A stretch of DNA of 8,116 nucleotides from Planctomycetota bacterium (GTDB taxonomy: Bacteria > Planctomycetota > UBA1135 > GCA-002686595). Positions 1 to 6,606 of the stretch are shown here, in pieces. The notes under the pieces were generated by a model. The model was given only the letters and a program-made list of their open reading frames with translations. It did no database searches and was not told the origin of the DNA. Location: assembly GCA_013140785.1 (NCBI GenBank), contig JABFRZ010000499.1:1-8116 (forward strand), given 5' to 3'. The first letter of the stretch is position 1, and each line of letters begins with the position of its first letter. A program made the position numbers and the translations under genes.

Positions 1-2592
1 GCCCACGGCCGGCGCATCCTCGCGCGAGCCGCGATCCTCGCGTGGGCCGCGCTCCTGGCGCCGCGGACCGGAGGCCGCGCGCCGGAAGTCTGGGACGTTC
101 TTGAGCGAGAGTTCGGCGCGCGGCCCGCTGGCATCGAGCACGCGCGCGCGCACGACCTGCCCGATCGAGAGCAGGACGCGCGCGTCGCGCACGAAGTGGT
201 GGGAGATCTCGCTGACGTGCACCATCGCGTCCTTGTCGGGACCGAGGTCCACGAAGACGCCAAAGCTGGCCACGTTGGAAACTACGCCCTCGACGACCTG
301 GTCCTTCTGCAGCGTCTTGAGGTCCGTGCCAGGCGCGAGCAGGCGCGGGAAGAACTGACGCGGACGCGGATCGCGCCCGGGATGCGAGATCTCGCGCACG
401 AGGTCGCGCCAGGTGCTCTCGTCCACGCCGAAATCGGCGCGCTGCAGGCCGCGCGCGGCTTCACGCTGACCGAGAGTCTCCTCCACGCTCGCGCCGCCCT
501 GCAGGATGACGCGCCGGGCCAGGTCGTACTGCTCGGGGTGCAACGCGGTTCGGTCGAGCGGTTCGCTCGAGTCGTGCACGCGCAAGAACCCGATCGCGTT
601 GACCCAGGCCATGTCGTCGAGCAGGTTTTCGGTGCGCAGCTCCTCGCGTGAACCGAAGGGACGCAGGGCGCGGCGCTCCACCAGCTTCCTCGCCTGCTCG
701 AAGCCGAGCCCGGGGACGTAGCGCAGGAACTCGACCGAGGCGTGGTTCAGGTCGCAGCCGACGTGGGCGACGCACGACTCGATCGTGTCGTGGATCACGC
801 GCCGCAGCGCCGCCTTGTTGATCACGGCTTGCTCGCGACCGAGCCCGAGGTGGCGCGGCTCGACCTTCAAGAACTCGAGCAACGGGTCCTGGTAGCGGCG
901 CGCGAGGCTGATGGCCTCGCGCGCGGGCACCGAGAAGGTTCCGAGCTCCGTGCGCGCCAGCTCCGAATTGGCGTAGCCCGACAGTCCGGCCTCGTTGACC
1001 GGCACGACGACCGCCTCGACTTCCAGCAGGCTCAGCGCCTCGCGCAGCTTTTGCAGGCCAGGCCGAGAGCCCTTACCGTGCGCGACCGCAAGCGCGCTCA
1101 CGCCGGTGCCGCGCATGGACTCGTTCAGCTTCTGCGCCAGGTCAGGGAGGGCCAACGTGGAGGCCTCGAGCTTGAGCTCGGTTCCTTGCGGCAGGCCATC
1201 CGCGCCGACCACCAGGATCAGCCAGTCGCCACGCGCGTCCACGTGCACGCCCGCGACCGGGCGCGGCCCCGCCGGCGGCGTCAGCAGGATCTGGCGCAGG
1301 TGCTGGGCCACCAGCCGGATGGCCTCCTCGTCGGCGCGATCGCGCAGCTCGTTGCGGACATCATCCTCGATCATCGGCAGGAGCCGCAGGTGCAGCGCCT
1401 GGCGCGCGACCTCGGCGGCCACGCTGATGTAATCGGGGTGGATCCGGCGGGCGAGCGCAGCGCGCACCTGCGGCAGGACGGCGCCCTCGTCCACTGTCAG
1501 GACCAGCGCGATGTGGCGCTGGGCTTGCGCTTGGCGCAGGGCGATCAAACGGTGGCCCTGGAGCTGACGAAGCGCCACGTTGACCCGCAAGAGCGCGCGG
1601 TTGTGGCCGAGGCGACCCTCGTCCACCAGCGCGCGCGCGCCGACCCGGCCGTGCTTGCGCAGCAGCCGGCGCAGGAGCGTGCGCAGCTCGGGATTGCGAC
1701 CGAGGCGGTCGGACAGGATGCGCATCGCGCCCTCGAGCGCCTGCTGCTCGGTATGCACGCCGCGATCCGGGTTCACGTACTGGGCACACAAGCGCGCGAG
1801 CTGAGGCGACAGGTCGATGTGCGCCGGGTGGAACACGGGGCGCGGCATGAGCGGATCGGCGGCCGGCCTCGGCGGGGAAACGGACTCGGTCTCGTTCTCT
1901 CCGGCCTCGGACGTGGGCTCGGCCTCGGTCGCGTGCTCGGAGCCTTCCTCGCCAGACTCGGGTGCGTTGGCGCCGAGGGCGTCGGCCTCGCCGTGGTTCT
2001 CGTGGTCGTGCGTGTTCTCGTGGTCGTGAGTCGCGTGCTCCGAGTTCCCCGGCTCGGCCGCGGCGGTCTGGCCCAGCGTGACGTCTTCGGCGGCAGCGCT
2101 CTCGGCGGTATCGCGTCCCTCGTTCGGCTTCGCCTCGGCGTCCAGGCCGGCCGCGCCGACCTCGGCCATGGGCGTCCCGCGTGGAGGGCTGGCAACAAGC
2201 GCGTCGGCCAGCGGGGCGAGCCCACGATCGATCGCCAACTGCACCTCCGGTTCGGGCCGGCGATGCGGGAGGAAGCAGTCCTCCAGCTCGAAGCGTTCCA
2301 TGCAGGCCTGCACCGCGGCCGTGAGCGCCGGTGAGGCCGGCTCGCCCTTGGCCTGCTCCTCGATCGAGCGCAGCAGCGTGGCGCGGCGCTTCTCGAGCTC
2401 CTCGAACTGCTTCAGGCGGCGCGCGAAGCGGCGCAGGGAGCCGTCGGTGACCTCGCCGACCTCGGCCCGGCGGTAGTGAGCAATGTACGGAGCCTTGTAG
2501 CCGGCCTGCAGCAGCTCGAACACGCGCTGGGCGTGCTCTCTTCCGACGGCGAACTCTTTGGCCAGCGTCTCGACGATCGCGGCAACAGTCAC
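1..2592 (-). CDS. tex: Tex-like transcription accessory protein, S1 RNA-binding (3' end beyond window)
   Basis: This is an 864-codon open frame read from GTG at 2592 to the left edge with no stop, so only the C-terminal end is missing. It has the Tex order. Residues 1-132 are the N-terminal helical domain, with APYIAHYRR (34-42), LEDCFLPHRR (103-112) and RGLAPLA (123-129). About 250-440 is the central helical part. About 445-570 is a YqgF/RuvC-like fold with NEAGLSGYANSELA and ARRYQDPLLEFLKVEP. About 585-690 is the helix-hairpin-helix region with GFLRV and ALHPEQYD. About 764-832 is an S1 domain (VEGVVSNVASFGVFVDLG). A basic Arg/Glu/Gly tail follows. Known Tex proteins bind nucleic acid and affect transcription; a cytoplasmic role is inferred. 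Two things are odd: an acidic and His-rich insertion at about 134-250, and loss of the usual DPG motif (here VDARG, 451-455). The GTG start follows an AGGGG six bases upstream and no in-frame ATG lies near it. Bacterial Tex proteins are usually about 720-790 residues, so the insertion explains most of the extra length. Confidence 0.93.
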   Translation of the reverse strand, partial: MTVAAIVETLAKEFAVGREHAQRVFELLQAGYKAPYIAHYRRAEVGEVTDGSLRRFARRLKQFEELEKRRATLLRSIEEQAKGEPASPALTAAVQACMERFELEDCFLPHRRPEPEVQLAIDRGLAPLADALVASPPRGTPMAEVGAAGLDAEAKPNEGRDTAESAAAEDVTLGQTAAAEPGNSEHATHDHENTHDHENHGEADALGANAPESGEEGSEHATEAEPTSEAGENETESVSPPRPAADPLMPRPVFHPAHIDLSPQLARLCAQYVNPDRGVHTEQQALEGAMRILSDRLGRNPELRTLLRRLLRKHGRVGARALVDEGRLGHNRALLRVNVALRQLQGHRLIALRQAQAQRHIALVLTVDEGAVLPQVRAALARRIHPDYISVAAEVARQALHLRLLPMIEDDVRNELRDRADEEAIRLVAQHLRQILLTPPAGPRPVAGVHVDARGDWLILVVGADGLPQGTELKLEASTLALPDLAQKLNESMRGTGVSALAVAHGKGSRPGLQKLREALSLLEVEAVVVPVNEAGLSGYANSELARTELGTFSVPAREAISLARRYQDPLLEFLKVEPRHLGLGREQAVINKAALRRVIHDTIESCVAHVGCDLNHASVEFLRYVPGLGFEQARKLVERRALRPFGSREELRTENLLDDMAWVNAIGFLRVHDSSEPLDRTALHPEQYDLARRVILQGGASVEETLGQREAARGLQRADFGVDESTWRDLVREISHPGRDPRPRQFFPRLLAPGTDLKTLQKDQVVEGVVSNVASFGVFVDLGPDKDAMVHVSEISHHFVRDARVLLSIGQVVRARVLDASGPRAELSLKNVPDFRRAASGPRRQERGPREDRGSREDAPAVG
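1996..2031 (-). repeat. 18-base tandem repeat inside tex, two copies
   Basis: Two adjacent 18-base units (1996-2013 and 2014-2031) differ only in the last three bases as read on the plus strand. On the coding strand they encode THDHEN twice, residues 188-199 of the Tex-like protein, within its low-complexity insertion. The in-frame 18-base unit suggests slippage or local duplication that keeps the frame. Clustered His and Asp/Glu could bind metal, but that is speculation. Confidence 0.85.
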
Positions 2593-2598
2593 TAGGAA

Positions 2599-2603
2599 CC
2601 CCT
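2599..2603 (-). promoter_or_regulatory. Shine-Dalgarno site that fixes the tex GTG start
   Basis: On the minus strand AGGGG lies six bases before the GTG at 2592. It supports this GTG over the in-frame GTG at 2616, which falls inside an inverted repeat. The protein homology also begins within a few residues of the chosen start. Confidence 0.6.
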
Positions 2604-2604
2604 G

Positions 2605-2621
2605 GTCCGGCGTCACCGGAC
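2605..2621 (-). repeat. Perfect inverted repeat just upstream of the tex ribosome binding site
   Basis: The minus strand reads GTCCGG-TGACG-CCGGAC, a perfect six-base-pair stem with a five-base loop, ending two bases before the AGGGG site. In RNA this would form a small stable hairpin next to the ribosome binding site. It could be a translational control element or an operator. No T-run follows, so it does not look like an intrinsic terminator. Chance occurrence in GC-rich DNA cannot be excluded. Confidence 0.45.
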
Positions 2622-2684
2622 GAACGGGTGGATAGGAATCGAAGGGCGCTAGAGGATAGCGTCGGAGCCGAAGTCCCGGTAGGC

Positions 2685-2701
2685 CCGCCGGTCCGCGGCG
2701 G
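2685..2701 (-). repeat. GC-rich inverted repeat downstream of the DJ-1-like gene
   Basis: The minus strand reads CCGCCG-CGGAC-CGGCGG, a six-base-pair stem with a five-base loop, 20 bases after the stop codon of the DJ-1-like gene. The position suits a transcript end or an RNA-stabilising hairpin, but no T-run follows, so an intrinsic terminator is weakly supported. The rest of the 129-base gap shows no convincing promoter: a TATCCT at about 2653 has no good -35 box. Confidence 0.3.
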
Positions 2702-2721
2702 TGGTCGCTCGGCCGATCGGG

Positions 2722-3300
2722 CTAGATGCTCACGACCTGGACCAGGGCTTTGCCAAAGCGAAAGCCGGAGGCGTCGTCGAGCCCGGTGACGAGCTTGCCG
2801 TCGCGCTCGACCTGGGTGCCGGTGTAGCGCGCGCCGGCGGCCTCGAGCTGCGCACGCAACAGGCGCTCGCCCGTCACGCGCTTCCTGCGCACGACGTCCG
2901 CCCTGGCGAGCGCCGCGACGGCGAGGCCAAAGGCGCCGATCAGCTTGTCCTGCTGGCGCGCTGCGCGCGTCAGGCGCAGGACGTCGGGCTGCTCGGCGAG
3001 CCAGCCCGCGCCGACTCCACCACACAAGATCAAGCCTGAGTAGGGATCCATGGTCTCCTCCGCCAGCGATCCGTCCACCTGGAACTCGTCCTGCAACTCA
3101 CCGCGCAGGAAGGCCCCGTCCTGGGACGAGACCACGCGCGTGCCAACATGCACGTTGAACAACGCGGAGCGCGCGTAGCGCAGCGTGGTCTCGGCGTAGC
3201 CGCTGGGCGGCACGACGACCAGCACGGTGCTCACGTAGGTGTGCACGACGAGACCGAGCTCGTCGAGCTGCTGCTTGGGAGCGGCTTCCTTCTTGGACAT
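2722..3300 (-). CDS. DJ-1/PfpI-fold protein lacking the usual catalytic residues
   Basis: This 192-residue protein looks like the DJ-1/PfpI (ThiJ) superfamily. It has a first strand and loop VLVVVPPSGYAETTLRYA (about 26-43), a central YSGLILCGGVGAGWLAEQP (87-105), then the nucleophile-elbow region KLIGAFGLAVAALA (119-132) followed by RKRVTG (139-144), and late QLEAAGARY (151-159) and GKLVTG (168-173). Aligned by eye with the family pattern (K-x-x-A-I-C-H-G), the elbow Cys is Gly125 and the following His is Leu126. The acidic residue of the GFE motif is Ala36. The protein is therefore probably not a standard protease, glyoxalase or deglycase, and may act by binding. No signal peptide or membrane segment is seen. 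ATG 3300 is one base after the upstream stop (TGACATG), indicating coupled translation; a longer frame reaching 3387 would begin inside the propeller gene. Confidence 0.75.
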   Translation of the reverse strand: MSKKEAAPKQQLDELGLVVHTYVSTVLVVVPPSGYAETTLRYARSALFNVHVGTRVVSSQDGAFLRGELQDEFQVDGSLAEETMDPYSGLILCGGVGAGWLAEQPDVLRLTRAARQQDKLIGAFGLAVAALARADVVRRKRVTGERLLRAQLEAAGARYTGTQVERDGKLVTGLDDASGFRFGKALVQVVSI

Positions 3301-3301
3301 G

Positions 3302-4279
3302 TCAGGCGGGCAGCTCGAAGACCGAGGCGCGCGTCTCCTCGGCCAAGAGGCCGGCGCCCTGGCTGACCTTCCAGGCCACGCGCTCATCGAGTCCAGGCAG
3401 CGTCAGCTCGCCCAGCATGCGCCCGGAGACGCCGTCGCGCACCTCGAGCATGGCGCCGCGCGCGAGGTAGAGCTTGCCGCTGTCGAGCGAGAGGCTGACG
3501 TCGGGCAGCTCGTCGCTCTCCTCCGCGAGCACTTCACGCCACAGCGAGTAGGCCTTGGACTCGCGCGTCCGAAAGGCCTCGAGACGCAGCTCCTCGGGCC
3601 CGGCGGCCTGGCCCGGACGCGTGGGCACGCGGTTGCCGGAGAGCACGATGGCCAGGTCGTTCCCGCACACGAGGTCGTGGATCACCGGCAGCTCGGGATC
3701 GAGGAAGGTGTCCACTTGCTCGCCCGACTCCACGTCGAGCCGCAGTACGCCCTGCCGCTTGCGCGCGGTGTCGGTGTACACGACGTAGGCGTGGGGCCCC
3801 ACGCGCCCGATCAGGTGGTAGCGCTCGCCGTCGCGCGCGTAACGCCACACCTCCAGCATGGGCGAAGTGAGGATTCCGGTGACGCGCTGGGGCGTGACCG
3901 TCAGGCACACGTCGCCGAACGCCAAGGCCTGGTCGAAGGCGCCGATCTCGCTCGCCCCGATCAGCTCGCCCGAGGCCAGCGACATGCGCGCGATACGGTG
4001 CTTCTGGCTGGAGGGCCCGAGGATGACCACGTCCTCCTCGTCCCCGAACCCGCAGCCGAAGCCCCGACCGTAGCCGACCTCGCAGGGCGAGAGCCACAAG
4101 ACGTCGCCGCTGGCGCGATCGTAGGCGCCGAGCTTGCCCGGGATGACGTTGTCGATCCACTTGCCACCGGCCGGCGGGTCGTAGCCGTGCAGGATGACGG
4201 GACCGCTGTCGCCCAGGGCGATGCCGTCGATCTCGCCCTGGAACTCCCGACTCCAGCGTCGTCGTGCGGTGCGCGTCAT
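3302..4279 (-). CDS. Beta-propeller-like protein with PQQ/WD-type repeats, function unknown
   Basis: I do not recognise a named family. The 325-residue protein has repeated blade-like units: a strand, an Asp or Arg near a Ser-Gly turn, then hydrophobic strands. Examples are LGAYDRASGDVLWL (50-63), RIARMSLASGELIG (95-108), GVLRLDVESGEQVD (177-190) and AMLEVRDGVSGRML (276-289). Between them lie strands such as DVVILG, ALAFGDVCLTV, LVCGNDLAIVLS and GKLYLARG. This fits PQQ-like or quinoprotein-type propellers, which usually serve as binding scaffolds. There is no signal peptide or membrane segment, so it is probably cytoplasmic. ATG 4279 is preceded by AAGG five bases upstream and lies 43 bases after the fusA stop. 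The in-frame extension back to 4519 runs inside fusA and has non-protein-like composition, so I reject it. It is followed after one base by the DJ-1-like gene. Confidence 0.7.
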   Translation of the reverse strand: MTRTARRRWSREFQGEIDGIALGDSGPVILHGYDPPAGGKWIDNVIPGKLGAYDRASGDVLWLSPCEVGYGRGFGCGFGDEEDVVILGPSSQKHRIARMSLASGELIGASEIGAFDQALAFGDVCLTVTPQRVTGILTSPMLEVWRYARDGERYHLIGRVGPHAYVVYTDTARKRQGVLRLDVESGEQVDTFLDPELPVIHDLVCGNDLAIVLSGNRVPTRPGQAAGPEELRLEAFRTRESKAYSLWREVLAEESDELPDVSLSLDSGKLYLARGAMLEVRDGVSGRMLGELTLPGLDERVAWKVSQGAGLLAEETRASVFELPA

Positions 4280-4322
4280 CGACGCCTTGATCCTAGCCGT
4301 GCCCGCGGGGCGGAGCCAGCGA

Positions 4323-6425
4323 CTACTTCTCGGGGTTAAGGATCTTCTCGGCCAGGTTCGTGGGCACCGGACGGTACTCCTGGAGCTCCATCGCGAAGGA
4401 TCCGCGGCCCTGAGTGGCGCTGCGCAAGGACGAGGAATAGGCGAACATCTCGGCGATCGGGACGACCCCGCGCACGATGCGCAGATCGCCGACCGACTCG
4501 ACGTCGCTGACCTCGCCACGGCGCGAATTCAGGTCGCCCACCACGCCGCCCAAGTATTCCTCGGGCGCGCGCACCTCGATCTTCATGATCGGCTCGAGCA
4601 GCGTCGTGTTGCCCTCGGCCGCCATGCGGAAGGCCTGCATGCCGCAGGCCTGGAAGGCCATCTCGCTCGAGTCCACGTCGTGGTGTTTGCCGTCTTGGAG
4701 CGTGGCCACCACGTTGACGAATGGGTAGCCGTTGCGGCCGCCGCCGCGCACGGCCTGGTTGACGCCGTACTCGACCGCGGGGATGTACTCACGCGGGATC
4801 GAGCCGCCCTTGATCTCGTTGTGGAACTCGAAGATGCCGTCCTCGGGCGCGCCTGACTCGAAACGGAGGTAAGCCACGGCGTACTGGCCGCGACCGCCGC
4901 TCTGCTTGATGTAGCGCGACTCGATGTCCTTGGGCCGGTTGAGGCGCTGCTTGTAGGCCACCTTGGGGCGCCCGGTCTGGACCTCGATGTTGTGCTCGCT
5001 CTTGATGCGGTTCACGACGACTTCGAGGTGCAGCTCGCCCATGCCCGAGATGAGCAGGTCGCCGGTTTCCTCGTTGGTCGTGGCGCGGAAGGTCGGGTCC
5101 TCGCGCATCATCTTGCCGATGATCTCGGACAGCTTGTCGCGGTCGCCACCCTTCTTGGGCTCGACCGACATCGAGATGACCGCGTCCGGGAACACGATCT
5201 TGCTGAGCGCGATCGGGTGCTCCGGATCGCATAGCGTGTCGCCGGTGATCGTGTTCTTGAGACCGAGGATCGCGGCGATGCCGCCGGCCGAGATGCGTTC
5301 GATGGCCTCGCGCTTGTTGGCGTGCACCTGCACCAGTCGGCCGATGCGCTCCTCCTTGCCCGTGCGTGTGTTCAGGAGGGTCGTGCCTTTCTCGAGCACG
5401 CCCGAGTAGATGCGCACGAAGGTCAGGTCGCCGGTCGATTCGGCGATGGTCTTGAAGGCCATCAGGCACAGCGGCTCGCCGTCCTCGGGCTTGCGCGACG
5501 TCCTGCGCTCGGTGCGCGGCACGTCGCCCTCGACCGGCGGGACGTCCAACGGGCTGGGCAGGTAGGCCACCACGGCGTCGAGCAGGGACGGGATGCCCTT
5601 GTCCTTGAGCGCGGCGCCGCACAGGACCGGCGTCATCTGCAAGCTGATGCAGCCTTTGCGGACCGCGGCGCGCAGGAGCTCGGGTGAGATGGGTTCGTCC
5701 TCGACGAACAGGTCGAGCAGCTCCTCGTCGCATTCGGCCGCCACCTCGCACAGCTCGTGGCGGCGCAGCTCGTACTCGTCCTTCATCTCGTCGGGCAACG
5801 GGATCTCGGTCACGACCTTCCCGTTCTCCTCGTCGAAGCGGTAGGCCTTGCCCGTGATCAGATCCACGAAGCCGGCGAAAGCCTTCTCGCTCCCGATCGG
5901 GATCTGCAGCGGCGCCGGGCGCGCGCCCAGGCGGTCGATGATGGTCTGGATCGAGCGGTAGTAGTCGGCTCCGACGCGGTCCATCTTGTTGATGAAACAG
6001 ATGCGCGGCACTTTGTAGCGATCGGCCTGGCGCCAGACCGTCTCGGATTGGGCCTCGACGCCGTGCACGGCGTCGAACACGGCCACAGCACCATCCAGCA
6101 CGCGCAGGGAGCGCTCGACCTCGGCCGTGAAGTCCACGTGCCCGGGCGTGTCGATGATGTTGATCCAGTGGTTCGCCCACTCGACTTGCGTGGCAGCCGA
6201 CTGGATCGTGATGCCGCGCTTGCGCTCCTCCTCGAGGAAGTCCATGGTCGCCGCGCCATCGTGGACCTCGCCCATCTTGTGGATCTTGGCAGTCACGAAC
6301 AGGATGCGCTCGGTGACGGTCGTCTTCCCGGCGTCGATGTGCGCCATGATGCCGATGTTGCGGCCGCGGCGGAGGCGCTCGGCGGCCTGGCCCGAACTCG
6401 GCTGGGTCTTGACGACGGTGGACAT
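4323..6425 (-). CDS. fusA: Elongation factor G, translocation GTPase
   Basis: EF-G drives translocation of tRNA and mRNA on the ribosome by GTP hydrolysis and helps recycle ribosomes. The 700-residue length is normal. GTPase motifs are all present: AHIDAGKT (28-35), RGITI (70-74), DTPGH (92-96), NKMD (146-149) and a CGAAL-type G5 near 270. Domain II follows, then the domain III segment with ISGMGELHLEV (about 460-470). Domain IV has SGGRGQYA near 510 and the conserved tip HDVDSSEMAF near 583-592, the loop that reaches the decoding site. Domain V follows, with PEEYLGGVVGDLNSRRG near 622-638. It resembles the main bacterial EF-G; switch I reads TIQSAAT where TITSAAT is common. The gene is not next to rpsL, rpsG or tuf here. 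No clear Shine-Dalgarno site precedes ATG 6425, but the conserved N terminus supports this start. Confidence 0.98.
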   Translation of the reverse strand: MSTVVKTQPSSGQAAERLRRGRNIGIMAHIDAGKTTVTERILFVTAKIHKMGEVHDGAATMDFLEEERKRGITIQSAATQVEWANHWINIIDTPGHVDFTAEVERSLRVLDGAVAVFDAVHGVEAQSETVWRQADRYKVPRICFINKMDRVGADYYRSIQTIIDRLGARPAPLQIPIGSEKAFAGFVDLITGKAYRFDEENGKVVTEIPLPDEMKDEYELRRHELCEVAAECDEELLDLFVEDEPISPELLRAAVRKGCISLQMTPVLCGAALKDKGIPSLLDAVVAYLPSPLDVPPVEGDVPRTERRTSRKPEDGEPLCLMAFKTIAESTGDLTFVRIYSGVLEKGTTLLNTRTGKEERIGRLVQVHANKREAIERISAGGIAAILGLKNTITGDTLCDPEHPIALSKIVFPDAVISMSVEPKKGGDRDKLSEIIGKMMREDPTFRATTNEETGDLLISGMGELHLEVVVNRIKSEHNIEVQTGRPKVAYKQRLNRPKDIESRYIKQSGGRGQYAVAYLRFESGAPEDGIFEFHNEIKGGSIPREYIPAVEYGVNQAVRGGGRNGYPFVNVVATLQDGKHHDVDSSEMAFQACGMQAFRMAAEGNTTLLEPIMKIEVRAPEEYLGGVVGDLNSRRGEVSDVESVGDLRIVRGVVPIAEMFAYSSSLRSATQGRGSFAMELQEYRPVPTNLAEKILNPEK

Positions 6426-6456
6426 GGGAGCAGCTTGTGGGTGAAGGGAGAGCGCT

Positions 6457-6470
6457 GGCCCGTCAGGGCC
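6457..6470 (-). repeat. Short inverted repeat in the fusA leader
   Basis: The minus strand reads GGCCC-TGAC-GGGCC, a perfect five-base-pair stem with a four-base loop, beginning about 32 bases upstream of the fusA ATG. The leader between it and the ATG is pyrimidine-rich and lacks an obvious Shine-Dalgarno sequence. A role in leader folding is possible; a short GC stem is also expected by chance here. Confidence 0.3.
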
Positions 6471-6578
6471 GTGACCGGAGCATCCGCAGCGCCGCGAGAT
6501 GCCGGCGGCCCGGGACGCCTGCAGCCAAAGTGCCGGGGCCTACCTCACGCAGGGTCTCTCGGCGATTTGAAGCGAACT

Positions 6579-6606
6579 AGCGTAGCGCTCGACCCCAGCC
6601 TGTCAA
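6579..6606 (-). promoter_or_regulatory. Candidate sigma70-type promoter for fusA
   Basis: On the minus strand a perfect -35 box TTGACA (6606-6601) is followed after 16 bases by TACGCT (6584-6579), which keeps the TA....T of the -10 consensus. The TGA inside TTGACA is the stop codon of the upstream membrane-protein gene. Transcription would begin near 6572, giving a leader of about 145 bases before fusA. A perfect TTGACA in such GC-rich sequence, placed exactly at the end of a gene, is the main support; the -10 box is weak. Confidence 0.5.

Noticed and set aside
120..190. CG-alternating stretches that look like simple repeats or Z-DNA
   Set aside because: They lie in tex codons for Arg and Ala and are explained by base composition and codon choice.
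742..2334. A 530-codon open frame on the plus strand opposite tex
   Set aside because: It mirrors the tex codons in a GC-rich gene. Its translation is rich in Arg, Ala, Gly and Leu with no recognisable motif, while the opposite strand encodes clear Tex domains.
1361..3025. A 554-codon minus-strand frame overlapping tex and the DJ-1-like gene
   Set aside because: It is a shifted reading of real genes, with Arg/Ala/Pro/Gly-rich composition, crossing the gap and two gene boundaries.
4280..4322. Possible terminator between fusA and the propeller gene (GCCC-CGC-GGGC)
   Set aside because: The stem has only four base pairs and no T-run, and the 43-base gap carries the next gene's ribosome binding site, which favours co-transcription.
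3239..4339. A 366-codon plus-strand frame opposite the propeller gene
   Set aside because: The minus frame has regular propeller repeats and a proper start. The plus frame has no family signature.
4789..6180. A 463-codon minus-strand frame inside fusA
   Set aside because: It is the shifted frame of EF-G, with low-complexity Arg-rich translation.
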